Below are positions 25,663-36,624 of a stretch of DNA of 64,000 nt, piece after piece; the first letter of the stretch is position 1, and every line of letters starts with the position of its first letter. Source of the DNA: Aquibaculum arenosum (lineage in GTDB: Bacteria; Pseudomonadota; Alphaproteobacteria; Kiloniellales; DSM-21159). The notes beneath the pieces were generated by a model. It was not told where the DNA came from. It was given only the letters and a program-made list of their open reading frames with translations, and did no database searches. Position numbers and translations under genes: made by a program. The stretch lies in contig NZ_JARHUD010000008.1 in the NCBI RefSeq assembly GCF_029222965.1, forward strand, positions 62,001 to 126,000. Direction: 5' to 3'.

Positions 25663-26823
25663 TCAAGGCGCGTTGCGCAGGCCGCGGCGGGGAATGTGGT
25701 AGTCGCGGTGGATGCGCACGTTCAGAATCAGGCCCAGGCTGAGCATGGTGGTGAGGATCACCGTGCCACCATAGGAGACCAGGGGCAGCGGCACGCCCAC
25801 CACCGGCAACAGGCCCATGACCATCGCCATATTGATGAAGACGTAAAAGAACAGGTTGGCGGTGAGCCCCATGGCCAGCAGGCGGCCGAACTGACTGCCG
25901 GCCGACAGCGCGATGGCGACGCCGTAGATGAAGACCAGCAGATAGAGCCCGAGCAGCACCAGGGCACCCACGAGACCGAATTCCTCGGCCAGCATGGTGA
26001 AGATGAAATCGGTTTGGCGCTCCGGCAGGAAGTTGAGGTGGCCCTGCGTGCCCTCGAGGAAGCCCTTGCCGAAGAGCCCGCCAGAGCCCAGCGCGATTTT
26101 CGACTGGGTGATGTGGTAGCCGGCGCCAAGCGGATCGGTGGAGGGGTCGAGGAAAACCAGCACCCGCCGCTTCTGGTAGTCGTGCAAGAAGCTCCAGGCG
26201 ATGGGCACCAGGGCGCCGATGCCCGCCGCCACCAGCGCGAACTTCCACAGCCGGACGCCGGCCAGGAAGAAAAGCGTGCCCGCGCCCATCAGCAGCATGG
26301 CGGCGGTACCGAGATCCGGCTGGCGCAGCACCAGCGCCGCCGGCGTGAGCGCCAGGGCCAGAGGCACCAGCAAGTAGAGCGGATGACGCAGGTCCCGATG
26401 TGCAATGCCATGGAAGTAGCGCGCCAAAGCCAACAGAAGCGCCACCTTCATCAACTCCGATGGCTGCAACTGCATGAAGCCGAGGTTGATCCAGCGCTGC
26501 GCCCCCATACCCACCATACCCTTCACTTCGACGATGATGAGCAACAGCAGGCACAGTGCGTAGAAGGGGTAGGCGGCGCGGAACCAGAGGCGGATGTCGG
26601 TCAGAGCCACGGCCAGCAGCAGCAGCAAACCGCCGGCCACGCGCGCCATGTGTGCCCAGGCCCAGGGCTCGAAGCTTCCGTTGGCGGCGGAATAGAGCAT
26701 CGCCGTGCCCACGGCGGCCAGCGCCAGGACCAACAGAACCAGCCCCCAGTTCAGATAGAGCAGCTTGCGGGCCAGCGGGGTTTCCGGGTTGCGCCGCAGG
26801 CGCATGTCGTCGAGAGCTGACAC
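25663..26823 (-). CDS. rodA: Rod-shape SEDS glycosyltransferase RodA
   Basis: 386 residues with about ten helices. SEDS-family blocks are visible: GAQRWINLGFMQLQPSELMK, LRQPDLGTAAMLL and the C-terminal VGVPLPLVSYGGT. RodA polymerises lipid II into glycan strands with PBP2 during elongation. The GTG at 26823 is preceded by TAGGAGG. It follows mrdA by 12 bp and is the last protein gene of the mre cluster. Confidence 0.95.
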   Translation of the reverse strand: MSALDDMRLRRNPETPLARKLLYLNWGLVLLVLALAAVGTAMLYSAANGSFEPWAWAHMARVAGGLLLLLAVALTDIRLWFRAAYPFYALCLLLLIIVEVKGMVGMGAQRWINLGFMQLQPSELMKVALLLALARYFHGIAHRDLRHPLYLLVPLALALTPAALVLRQPDLGTAAMLLMGAGTLFFLAGVRLWKFALVAAGIGALVPIAWSFLHDYQKRRVLVFLDPSTDPLGAGYHITQSKIALGSGGLFGKGFLEGTQGHLNFLPERQTDFIFTMLAEEFGLVGALVLLGLYLLVFIYGVAIALSAGSQFGRLLAMGLTANLFFYVFINMAMVMGLLPVVGVPLPLVSYGGTVILTTMLSLGLILNVRIHRDYHIPRRGLRNAP

Positions 26824-26835
26824 CGAGGCGGCCTC

Positions 26836-28731
26836 CTACCCCTGACCGCCGAGCGCCGCGATCGGGCCGGAGGGGCCCTCACGGCTCGCCGGATCTCGGC
26901 GCTGGGTCTCGATCAGCAGATCACGGGCAATAGGCGCGGCCACCGCCGAGCCGCCGCCGCCGTGCGCCACCACCACGGCACAGGCGTAGCGCGGCCGGCC
27001 GACCGGCGCGAAGCCGACGAAAAGCGCATGATCGCGGCGGTGCCAGGGCAGATCCTCGTTGCGGAACACACCGGCGGCCCGCTCGGCGGCACTGATGCGT
27101 CGCACCTGGCTGGTGCCGGTCTTGCCCCCCATCTCCAGCCCCGGCAGGTCGATGCGCGCGCCGCGGGCCGTGCCGCGTCGGCCCAGCACCACCTCCTCCA
27201 TGGCTTCGACCACGATGTCGAGATGACGCTCGGGTATGCCCAGGCTCGGCGGCGGCGCCTTGACTGTGGGCTCGATGCCGCCCGGACGATGAATGGCCCG
27301 GGTGACATGGGGCACCACGGCCCTGCCGCCATTGACCAGGCGTGCCGTCATCACCGCCAGCTGCAAGGGCGTCGACAGCATGAAACCCTGGCCGATGGCG
27401 GAGATGAGTGTCTCGCCGCCCTGCCAGCGCTCACCGATGGTCGCCAGCTTCCAGTCTTCGGTGGGCACCAGCCCCTCGCGCTCGCCTGGGAGATCGATGC
27501 CGACCGGCACCCCCATCCCCAAGCGGCGCGCCATAGCGGCGATTCTTTCGATCCCAAGACGCCGGGCAACGTCATAGTAGTAGACGTCGCAGGACTGGAT
27601 CAGAGAATCCTGCAGGTTCATGTGGCCGTGTCCGCCGCGGCTCCAGCAGTGGAAGCGGTGGTTGCCCAGTTCGTAGTAGCCGGGACAGAAAACGCGTTCC
27701 CCGGGATCGATACCCTGTTCCATGGCCGCCAGCGCCACCACCATCTTGAAGGTGGAGCCGGGCGCATAGGCCCCTGCGATGCACTTGTTGCTGAGCGGAT
27801 TGAGCGGGTCCTCAGTCAAGGCGCGCCACTGGGCCGCGGTGAGGCCGCGCCCGAAGGGTTCCGGATCGTAGCTCGGCACCGAGGCCATGGCCAAGACGTC
27901 GCCATTGGTGACGTCCAGCACCACGGCCGAGGCGCTGCGCTCGCCCATCAGGCGCTGTTGGGCGTAGTTCTGCAGCATGGTGTCGACGGTGAGTTCCACC
28001 ATGTGCCCCGGCTGGCCCTCCTCGCGCGTCAGTTCCTGCATCACCCGGCCAACGGCATTGACTTCGACCTGGCTGGTGCCGGCCGCGCCGCGCAGAGTCT
28101 CGTCGTGGGTGCGCTCGATCCCGCTCTTCCCGATGCGCAGGCCAGGGAGTTGCAGCAGGGGATCATTCTGCTCGATTAGGTCGCGCTCGGAGACCGCTGC
28201 CACATACCCCAGGATGTGGGAGAGCACGGCGCCGAAGGGATAATGGCGGGTTTCACCCACCTCGATACTGATACCCGGCAGCTCCGGGGCATTCACCGCG
28301 ATGCGACTGACCTGGTCCCAGCTGAGATTGTCGCGTACGCGTACGGGCACGAAGGAGCGCACGCGACTGACATCACGGTCGATGCGCTCGCGATCGGCTT
28401 CGGTGATCTCGACAATGCCGCCCAGCCGGTCCAGCACCTGTCGATAGTTGCGCGCCTGCTCGGCCACCAGCAGGACCTGATAGTTCTGCCGGTTGATGGC
28501 GACGGGAATGCCCTGACGATCGATGATCTCGCCGCGCGGCGGCGCCAGCAGCCGCATCGAAATGCGGTTGTTCTCGGCCAGCAGACGATAGCGCTCGGCT
28601 TCGACAACCTGGAGCTGATACAAGCGGCCCACCAGCGTGCCCAGACCCAACAGCATGCCACCGCCCAGCAGCAAACTGCGGCGGCTGAAACTGCTGTAGC
28701 GGGTCTGTTCCTCGTTTCGGGACCTCTCCAC
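26836..28731 (-). CDS. mrdA: Penicillin-binding protein 2 (elongation transpeptidase)
   Basis: 631 residues: cytoplasmic tail, one anchor helix (about 19-38), PBP dimerisation domain with PPRGEIIDRQG, and transpeptidase domain. Active-site motifs are SxxK as Ser326-Thr-Phe-Lys329, SCD in IQSCDVYYYDVARRLG, and KTG in GGKTGTSQV. It cross-links peptidoglycan in the elongasome with RodA and MreBCD. The start is GTG with AGGAGG upstream. Confidence 0.95.
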   Translation of the reverse strand: MERSRNEEQTRYSSFSRRSLLLGGGMLLGLGTLVGRLYQLQVVEAERYRLLAENNRISMRLLAPPRGEIIDRQGIPVAINRQNYQVLLVAEQARNYRQVLDRLGGIVEITEADRERIDRDVSRVRSFVPVRVRDNLSWDQVSRIAVNAPELPGISIEVGETRHYPFGAVLSHILGYVAAVSERDLIEQNDPLLQLPGLRIGKSGIERTHDETLRGAAGTSQVEVNAVGRVMQELTREEGQPGHMVELTVDTMLQNYAQQRLMGERSASAVVLDVTNGDVLAMASVPSYDPEPFGRGLTAAQWRALTEDPLNPLSNKCIAGAYAPGSTFKMVVALAAMEQGIDPGERVFCPGYYELGNHRFHCWSRGGHGHMNLQDSLIQSCDVYYYDVARRLGIERIAAMARRLGMGVPVGIDLPGEREGLVPTEDWKLATIGERWQGGETLISAIGQGFMLSTPLQLAVMTARLVNGGRAVVPHVTRAIHRPGGIEPTVKAPPPSLGIPERHLDIVVEAMEEVVLGRRGTARGARIDLPGLEMGGKTGTSQVRRISAAERAAGVFRNEDLPWHRRDHALFVGFAPVGRPRYACAVVVAHGGGGSAVAAPIARDLLIETQRRDPASREGPSGPIAALGGQG

Positions 28732-28802
28732 GGCCGCTTGGTCCTCCTATGCCTGGTCTGACGCTATGGGTTCACGCGACTGATCGATCACGCCGGGAGC
28801 GC

Positions 28803-29321
28803 TCACAGCAGCAGCTGCTGCGTTCTGCCGAACAGCCATGCCAGACAGGGGTAGACACCCACGGTCAAGGCATACTGCAGCAACAGCAAGCGCGCATCCC
28901 CCCAACTTCCCACGAGCAGCGATCCGGCCAGCCAAGCCAAGGTAAGCGCCAGGGCTGCAAAGAGCGCGAAAACAACCCAGAGCAGCAGGAAGCTGGCATT
29001 GACGAAGATCCGCCGCTGGCTGGCCACCAGAAAATAGATCGCCACCAGGGCCAGCAAGCCCGTTCCGAGCGGGGCGGCCGTCAGCAGGTCCTGGAACAGG
29101 CCGAGCAAAAAGATCAGCCAAGCCGGCATCAGATCAGGCCGGAAGACGGACCAGTAATAAACCGCGACCACGCCCAGCGCCGGCACCAGCGGCGCCACCT
29201 CCGGCGCACGCAGCGGCACCACCACAAAGACCACCAGAAAGGCGGTCAGCAGCGCCGGAATCAGCGCCTTGGCCAGAGTGTTGAGCCGCTGCACCAAGTC
29301 TGGTGCCATGGCAGTGTCCAC
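28803..29321 (-). CDS. mreD: Rod-shape determining membrane protein MreD
   Basis: 172 residues, almost all hydrophobic, with about five helices; FLLGLFQDLLTAAPLGTGLL is the typical MreD core. It bridges MreC to the elongasome. GTG at 29321 begins one base after the mreC stop; an ATG at 29309 is a possible alternative start. The position between mreC and mrdA supports the call. Confidence 0.9.
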   Translation of the reverse strand: MDTAMAPDLVQRLNTLAKALIPALLTAFLVVFVVVPLRAPEVAPLVPALGVVAVYYWSVFRPDLMPAWLIFLLGLFQDLLTAAPLGTGLLALVAIYFLVASQRRIFVNASFLLLWVVFALFAALALTLAWLAGSLLVGSWGDARLLLLQYALTVGVYPCLAWLFGRTQQLLL

Positions 29322-29322
29322 C

Positions 29323-30225
29323 CTACTCGTCTGCTGCCGCCTGACCGTCGGTCAAGGGAGCGATCAGGCCCGGCAGGTCGTAGTCCACCAGTCGCAGGTA
29401 ATCCAGGCGCGTCCAGTCCACATAGGGACGCAGCCGGACAGATTGCTCACTCACCGCCGCAACCACGCCCACGGGTATGTCCGGTGGGAAGACCCCGCCA
29501 TGGCCCGAGGTCACCACCCGGTCGCCTGGAGCGACCTGATGCCCCGGCGGCAGGTAGAGCACTCGCGGCTGGGCGCTGTTGTCTCCGGCCATGACCGCCC
29601 GCTCGCCGGTCAGCCCGACACTGACGGGAATGCGGCTGCTGATGTCGGTGATCAACATCACCCGCGCGGCCCGCTCGCCAGCCTCGACCACACGCCCGGC
29701 CAGTCCCTCGCCGGAGAGCGCCACGTGCCCCTCCGCCGTGCCATCCTCGGTGCCCGCCGCCACCAGGACCGAGCGGGCAAACGCGCCGCTGTTGTCGCCG
29801 ATCACGCGGGCGGAAACATAGCGCGCACCGGGGTCCGGCGGCAGGTTGAGCAGCTGGCGTAACCGCGTATTCTCCGCTTCGAGCTGTCGGGCCTTGTGGT
29901 GCCAAGCCATGAGGCGCTCGTTCTCGGCGCGCAGGCTTTCGTTGATCTGTCGCACTTCGGCCAGTTCACGCAGTCCGGTCATGGCCTGCTCGACCCCTTG
30001 CACCGGCTCGGAAAGCAGCGCCACCACCGGCGCCATGCTGTCCACCACCATGATGCGAGCGCGTTCGACAAGCAGCGTGTCAGCCTTGCCCAAGGCCAGG
30101 GTGGCGATGGTGGCGGCGATCAAGAGCAGAAACCCGAAGCGCTGGACCAGAGCCCTAACGGGCGAGGTCAGGCGTGCTACGGTGCCACTGCGCTTGGGCA
30201 AAACGTCCTCCGGAAACTGGATCAT
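29323..30225 (-). CDS. mreC: Rod-shape determining protein MreC
   Basis: 300 residues: short cytoplasmic tail, one helix (about 29-48), a coiled coil (about 85-120, rich in Glu, Leu and Arg) and the periplasmic beta domain with ARVIGDNSGAFARSVLVAAG and DISSRIPV. MreC positions PBP2 and activates it. It is separated from mreB by 144 bp that contain no gene. Confidence 0.95.
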   Translation of the reverse strand: MIQFPEDVLPKRSGTVARLTSPVRALVQRFGFLLLIAATIATLALGKADTLLVERARIMVVDSMAPVVALLSEPVQGVEQAMTGLRELAEVRQINESLRAENERLMAWHHKARQLEAENTRLRQLLNLPPDPGARYVSARVIGDNSGAFARSVLVAAGTEDGTAEGHVALSGEGLAGRVVEAGERAARVMLITDISSRIPVSVGLTGERAVMAGDNSAQPRVLYLPPGHQVAPGDRVVTSGHGGVFPPDIPVGVVAAVSEQSVRLRPYVDWTRLDYLRLVDYDLPGLIAPLTDGQAAADE

Positions 30226-30369
30226 CCGATCAAGGCGGTTGAGGACCCGAATCGGTGTAGAAGGCTAAGCAATCACTGCGCCGAGGGGAAGCCCCTGGCC
30301 TGTTCGTTTTTGACGAAGCGTCACCGCGCCGGCGCGATTCTGGCGGCGCGCCGTCCAGTAGACGATCGG

Positions 30370-31723
<1,354 letters not shown>

Positions 31724-32674
31724 TCACTCGCCAATGTCGTCGCGCGCCCGAGCCTTGTGCCGGAGCAGCGCCATGAGGTGGCGGTCGCGCCAGCGCTGGC
31801 GCTCCTGCAGTTCGGTCTCTGAAAGGCGGGCGCGGCGTTCGCCCTCGATGGTCTCCATCACCGGTCCGGCCCAGTCGACGCGGCGCTGCATCGAGGGGAA
31901 GATACCTTCATAGAGGCCCTGATAGCGCTCAGCGTAATCGCGCACGCCGCCCGGTGCATTGAGGTCGATGGTCTCGAAGGGTCCCATGAAGGCCCAGCGC
32001 AGGGCCAGGCCCTCGCGGATACCAACGTCCACATCTTCCGCGCCGCACACCCCGTCGGCCACCAGGCGGAAGGCCTCCTCAAGCAGCGCGCCCTGCATGC
32101 GGTTCATCACGAAGCCGTCGATCTCTTTGCGCATGACGATGGGCGCCTGGCCGATGGCGCGCATCACGCTTTCGGCCTTCTCCATGGTCTCGGCACTGGT
32201 CCAAGGCGCGGGCACCAGTTCCGTCGCCGGCACCAGATAGGGCGGGTTGATTGGGTGTGCTGTGAGGCAGCGGTGACGGCCGGCCAGCCCTTCGGTGAAG
32301 AGCGAGGGAACGATGGCCGAGGTGGAACTGGCGAGAATGGTGTCAGCCCCAGCCAGGGGTTCCATCTCGGCCCAGAGCGCGCGCTTGATCTCGAGCTTCT
32401 CGGGCGCGTTCTCCTGCACCCAGTCAGCGCCTTCCAGCGCGGCGGCGAGGTTGGGCGCTGGCGCAATTCGGCCAAGCACCCTGCTGGCGTCCTGGCCGCG
32501 CAGCATGTCATTCGCCGCCAGATCGGACAGCAGGCCGGCGATGGTGTCGACTGCCTCAGCCGGCGCCGTTTCCACCGGGTCCCAGAGCCGCACCGTCCAG
32601 CCGGCGCGTGCGAAGGCGATGGCCCAGGCCCGGCCGATCAGGCCGCTGCCGACGATTGCTGTGCTTCCGCTCAT
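31724..32674 (-). CDS. 3-hydroxyacyl-CoA dehydrogenase family NAD-dependent enzyme
   Basis: 316 residues. The N-terminal Rossmann motif AIVGSGLIGRAWAIAFARAG is followed by catalytic-type blocks ASSTSAIVPSLF and TAHPINPPYLVPATEL and the C-terminal domain start MRKEIDGFVMNRMQGAL. The length and the INPPYLVP block fit the lambda-crystallin/L-gulonate dehydrogenase or carnitine dehydrogenase subgroup better than fatty-acid oxidation enzymes. The frame is open to 32866, but the ATG at 32674 is the family start. Substrate is not determined by sequence. Confidence 0.85.
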   Translation of the reverse strand: MSGSTAIVGSGLIGRAWAIAFARAGWTVRLWDPVETAPAEAVDTIAGLLSDLAANDMLRGQDASRVLGRIAPAPNLAAALEGADWVQENAPEKLEIKRALWAEMEPLAGADTILASSTSAIVPSLFTEGLAGRHRCLTAHPINPPYLVPATELVPAPWTSAETMEKAESVMRAIGQAPIVMRKEIDGFVMNRMQGALLEEAFRLVADGVCGAEDVDVGIREGLALRWAFMGPFETIDLNAPGGVRDYAERYQGLYEGIFPSMQRRVDWAGPVMETIEGERRARLSETELQERQRWRDRHLMALLRHKARARDDIGE

Positions 32675-32850
32675 AGCCTTGCTGCTCCCTGCTTCTCGAA
32701 TGCCGCCCCTGTCTAGCACAGCCGGGGCACCGCCGGGGAGCCTGCTCGACAGCTTCGCCACGCCAAGCGACCGGAGAAGGCGGGTGTTCCCTTGGGCCTG
32801 GGGCGCTATGGTTGCCGGCAATAGAGAAAGCACAGCAGGCGGAGCGAGCG

Positions 32851-35800
32851 ATGCATTTCGAGCCACGGCTTTGGGCCTTCACCAAGGGCTTGCGACTGCG
32901 CCTGCTCTGGGCAGTGCTGATCGGTCTGCTGGCCGTGGGTTTCGGCGTCGCGCGGCTGGGGCTGCTGGGCTGGCTGATCGGCGAGGTCTTCGCCGGCAGC
33001 GAGCTGGCCGCCCTGGCGCTGCCCATTGCCCTCATCGCTTTGGTGATGCTGCTGCGTGGCGCCTTCGAGCACTGGCGCGTCATGCTGGCGCATGAGACCG
33101 CCGCCCGGGTGCAAAAGCGCCTGCGCCGGGCGATCTACGACCGCATCGCGGCCCTGGGACCGGGCGCCGTCGGCCGGCAGCGCTCGGGCGCGCTGACCGC
33201 CTCGCTCATCGACGGCGTGGAACAGCTGGAAACCTATTTTGGCCAGTACCTGCCCCAGTTCCTGATCGCCCTGCTCACGCCGCTGCTCATCTTCGTGGGC
33301 ATTGCCTTCATTGACCTGGCGGTGGCCAGCGTCATGCTGCTCTTCGCGCTGATCGCGCTCTTTGCCCCAGCGCTCTGGCACAAGCGCGATGCCGAGAGTT
33401 CACGCGAACTGCAGAAGGCCTATTCTGCCTTTGCCGCCGAGTTCCTCGACTCCATACAGGGCCTGGCGACGCTGAAGGCCTTCGGACAAAGCGGCGCCCG
33501 CGCGCAGCATCTGGCGGTCCAGGCCCGGGAGCTGTTTCAGCGCACCATGTGGGTGCTGGGCGGCAATGTGTTGGGCCGCGGCATCACCGACACCGCGATT
33601 GCCTGCGGCGCGGCTGCCGCCCTGGCCCTGGGGGCCTGGCGCGTGCAGAGCGGAGCGCTGGAACTGACCGGGCTCCTGATCATCCTCATGCTGGGGGTGG
33701 AGATCTTCCGGCCCATGCGCGAGCTGCGTTCGGTGCTGCACCAGGGCATGGTGGGCATGGCGGCGGCCCAGGGCATCTATCGCATCTTCGACGAAGAGCC
33801 GGAGGTAGAGGACGCGCCGGCGCGGCCGCATGCGCCCCTGGAGCCCTCGATCACCTTCGAGACGGTGCGCTTTCGCTATCCCGGCACCCGCCGCATCATC
33901 CACGAGGGCCTGGATTTCGCCGTGCGGCCAGGCGAGCGGGTGGGCCTGGTCGGCCCCTCGGGCGGCGGCAAGTCCTCCATCGTCCGCCTGCTGCTGCGCT
34001 TCTACGACCCAGAAGCCGGACGGGTGCTGCTCGGCGGGCAGGATCTGAAGGACCTGCCCTTCCACGAGATCCGCTCGCTCATCTCCGTGGTCAGCCAGGA
34101 TGCCTTCCTCTTCCACGGCACGGTGGAGGAGAACCTGCGCATGGGCGCCCCGGAGGCAACCCAGGACGAACTGGAGGCCGCGGCGCGCGCCGCCAACATC
34201 CGCGACTTCATCGCCGGTCTGCCCCAGGGCTACCAGACTCTGGTGGGAGAGAAAGGCATCAAGCTCTCGGGCGGGCAGCGCCAGCGGCTTGCCATTGCCC
34301 GGGCGCTGCTGCGCGACACGCCAATCCTAGTGCTGGACGAAGCACTGTCCGCCGTGGACGCGGAGAACGAGGCGGTGATTCAGGAAGCGCTCGACCGCCT
34401 GATGCGCGGGCGCACCACGCTGATCCTCGCTCACCGCCTGTCCAGTGTGATCGACTGCGACCGCATCCTGGTGCTGGACGGCGGCCGGGTGGCGGAAAGC
34501 GGCCCGCACGACGGCTTGATGCAGGCCGGCGGCGTCTATGCCCGCCTGATGGCCGAACAGGCGCGAGAAGCGGAGAGCGGCCTCACCTTCGAAACCGGCG
34601 CAAGCGAAGCAGAGCCTGCACCCGGGGCCGGTGAAGCCCTGGCCCAAGGCGGCGGGCCATCGAGCGCCCCCACCGAAGGCATCATCAAGGCCGAGGGCCT
34701 GACCTGGTATCAGCTGGTGGGGCGGCTGATGCAGCTCATCCTGCCCTGGAAGGGTCGCTTGGCCGCCACCTTCTTCTTCGGCGTCACCCGAGTCTTCGCC
34801 TTTATCGGCGTCGGCGTGCTGAGCGCGCTGGTCGTGCTCAACCTCAAGAACGGCGAGCCCTTCGGGCACCTGCTGCTGGCGTTGGCGCTGGTGGCGCCGC
34901 TGGCGGGGATTCTGCACTGGCTCGAGTCCTGGATCGCGCACGACATGGCCTTCCGCCTGCTGGCGGAGATGCGGGTGGCCGTGTTCCGCAAACTCGACGC
35001 CCTGGCACCGGCTTATTTGGTGCGCAGGCGCACGGGCGACCTCACAGCGCTGGCCACCCACGACATCGAGTTGGTGGAGTATTTCTTCGCCCACACCGTG
35101 GCGCCTGCCTTCGTTGCCATACTCGTGCCCGCCCTGGTGCTGGTGATCCTGGCCAGCGCCAGCCCCTGGGTGGCGCTGGCGCTGCTCCCCTTCCTGCTGG
35201 CGGCCGCCCTCAGTCCCTTCCTGCTGCGCAAGCGGGTGGACCGGCTGGGCTCCGAGGCACGGGAAGCGGCCGGCGAACTCGGGGCCTTTGCCGTGGATTC
35301 CGTGCAGGGGCTGGGCGAAATCGTCACTTTTCAGCAGGAGCGGGCGCGAGGCGACGCCCTGGACAGTCTCTCAGAAAACTACATCCGCCTGCGGCTGCCT
35401 TTCTTCGGGGAGCTGACGCTGCAGCAGTCGCTGCTCGAGGTCTTCACCGGTCTGGGCGGCCTGGCAGTGGTGGTGACCGGCGCGGCGCTGTCGACGCAAG
35501 GGACCCTGGATCCCGGCCTGCTGCCGCTGCTCGCCATCCTGGCTATGGCCGCCTTCCTACCGGTGTCGGAGATCGCGCAGATCGGCCGGCAGCTTGCCGA
35601 TACCCTGGGAGCCACCCGGCGCCTCCATGCGCTGATGGAAGAGCCGGTGCCGGTTACCGACGGGCCAGGGGTATCGGCCCAGCCCGGTCCAGCAGCTCTC
35701 AGCCTGGACGCGGTCACCTTCGCCTATCCCGGCAGCCACACGCCGGCGCTTTCGGCCGTGGACATCGACATTCCGGCGGGGGCGACCGTGGCCCTGGTCG

Positions 35801-36441
35801 GGCCTTCCGGGGCCGGCAAGACCACCACCGCGCAACTGCTCATGCGCTTCTGGGACCCGGACAGCGGCAGCATCCGGCTCAACGGCCATGCCCTGCCGGA
35901 ATATCGCCTGGACGAGCTTCGCCGCAACATCGCCCTGGTGGCGCAGGACACCTATCTCTTCAATGACAGCCTGCGAAACAACATCCTGATCGCCCGGCCG
36001 GAGGCCGACGAGGCGGCGCTGCTGCAGGTGGTCGAGCAGGCGGCGCTGCAGGACCTGCTGGACTCCCTGCCCGAGGGTCTCGATTCCTCGGTTGGAGAAA
36101 GGGGCACCAGCCTCTCCGGCGGACAGCGCCAGCGGGTCGCGATCGCCCGCGCCTTCCTGAAGGATGCGCCGGTGCTGATCCTCGACGAGGCGACCTCGCA
36201 TCTGGATGCCGTGAATGAGCAGGCAATCCGCCGGGCTCTGACCCGCCTGCAGGCCACACGCACCACCATCGTCATCGCCCACCGCCTGTCGACGGTGCGC
36301 GATGCCGACCGCATCCTGGTGCTGGACCAGGGACGGGTCGTGGAAAGCGGCTCGCATGAGGCCCTGCTGGACCGTGGCGGGCTCTACGCACGCCTGGTCT
36401 CGCGCCAACTCGCGGGCGCCCAGGGTGTGGCCGCGCAGTAG
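32851..36441 (+). CDS. Four-domain ABC exporter (CydDC-like tandem fusion)
   Basis: 1196 residues: two complete membrane-plus-ATPase halves in one chain. Half 1 has Walker A GPSGGGKSS near 368 and LSGGQRQRLAIARALL; half 2 has Walker A GPSGAGKTT near 984 and LSGGQRQRVAIARAF near 1088, with intact Walker B (LVLDEALSAVD and LILDEATSHLD). The membrane part, for example PLLIFVGIAFIDLAVASV and FLDSIQGLATLKAFGQ, resembles CydD/CydC, the cysteine/glutathione exporter pair needed for cytochrome bd. No cydAB is nearby, so the substrate is open. The linker 585-615 is Ala/Glu/Pro-rich. The ATG at 32851 with GGAG six bases upstream is chosen over an upstream TTG. Confidence 0.82.
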   Translation: MHFEPRLWAFTKGLRLRLLWAVLIGLLAVGFGVARLGLLGWLIGEVFAGSELAALALPIALIALVMLLRGAFEHWRVMLAHETAARVQKRLRRAIYDRIAALGPGAVGRQRSGALTASLIDGVEQLETYFGQYLPQFLIALLTPLLIFVGIAFIDLAVASVMLLFALIALFAPALWHKRDAESSRELQKAYSAFAAEFLDSIQGLATLKAFGQSGARAQHLAVQARELFQRTMWVLGGNVLGRGITDTAIACGAAAALALGAWRVQSGALELTGLLIILMLGVEIFRPMRELRSVLHQGMVGMAAAQGIYRIFDEEPEVEDAPARPHAPLEPSITFETVRFRYPGTRRIIHEGLDFAVRPGERVGLVGPSGGGKSSIVRLLLRFYDPEAGRVLLGGQDLKDLPFHEIRSLISVVSQDAFLFHGTVEENLRMGAPEATQDELEAAARAANIRDFIAGLPQGYQTLVGEKGIKLSGGQRQRLAIARALLRDTPILVLDEALSAVDAENEAVIQEALDRLMRGRTTLILAHRLSSVIDCDRILVLDGGRVAESGPHDGLMQAGGVYARLMAEQAREAESGLTFETGASEAEPAPGAGEALAQGGGPSSAPTEGIIKAEGLTWYQLVGRLMQLILPWKGRLAATFFFGVTRVFAFIGVGVLSALVVLNLKNGEPFGHLLLALALVAPLAGILHWLESWIAHDMAFRLLAEMRVAVFRKLDALAPAYLVRRRTGDLTALATHDIELVEYFFAHTVAPAFVAILVPALVLVILASASPWVALALLPFLLAAALSPFLLRKRVDRLGSEAREAAGELGAFAVDSVQGLGEIVTFQQERARGDALDSLSENYIRLRLPFFGELTLQQSLLEVFTGLGGLAVVVTGAALSTQGTLDPGLLPLLAILAMAAFLPVSEIAQIGRQLADTLGATRRLHALMEEPVPVTDGPGVSAQPGPAALSLDAVTFAYPGSHTPALSAVDIDIPAGATVALVGPSGAGKTTTAQLLMRFWDPDSGSIRLNGHALPEYRLDELRRNIALVAQDTYLFNDSLRNNILIARPEADEAALLQVVEQAALQDLLDSLPEGLDSSVGERGTSLSGGQRQRVAIARAFLKDAPVLILDEATSHLDAVNEQAIRRALTRLQATRTTIVIAHRLSTVRDADRILVLDQGRVVESGSHEALLDRGGLYARLVSRQLAGAQGVAAQ

Positions 36442-36549
36442 GGAAAACCTTACCCAGAAGGACGAATGGAAACAAAAAAGGGGCGGGCCGGGTTTGCCAA
36501 GTACCCGTGGTCTCGAACCTCCCGAGCCACGGGCCCTCTCCCTGAACTC

Positions 36550-36583
36550 GGCGAGGCCGGTACCACCGGCCTCGCCGCCTTTC
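36550..36583 (+). terminator. Terminator between convergent ABC exporter and tctA genes
   Basis: GGCGAGGCCGG (36550-36560) pairs perfectly with CCGGCCTCGCC (36566-36576) around TACCA, followed by GCCTTTC. A second weaker hairpin (CCCGTGG with CCACGGG) lies just upstream at about 36512-36535. The pair would separate the plus-strand exporter transcript from tctA. Confidence 0.65.
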
Positions 36584-36624
36584 CCTAAAGCCCCCGATCC
36601 GCTCGCGGGAGGGATGAGCCCGCC

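Noticed and set aside
25696-28179. Long plus-strand frames opposite rodA and mrdA (374 and 405 codons)
   Set aside because: Both are antisense mirrors of conserved cell-wall genes and show no plausible domain.
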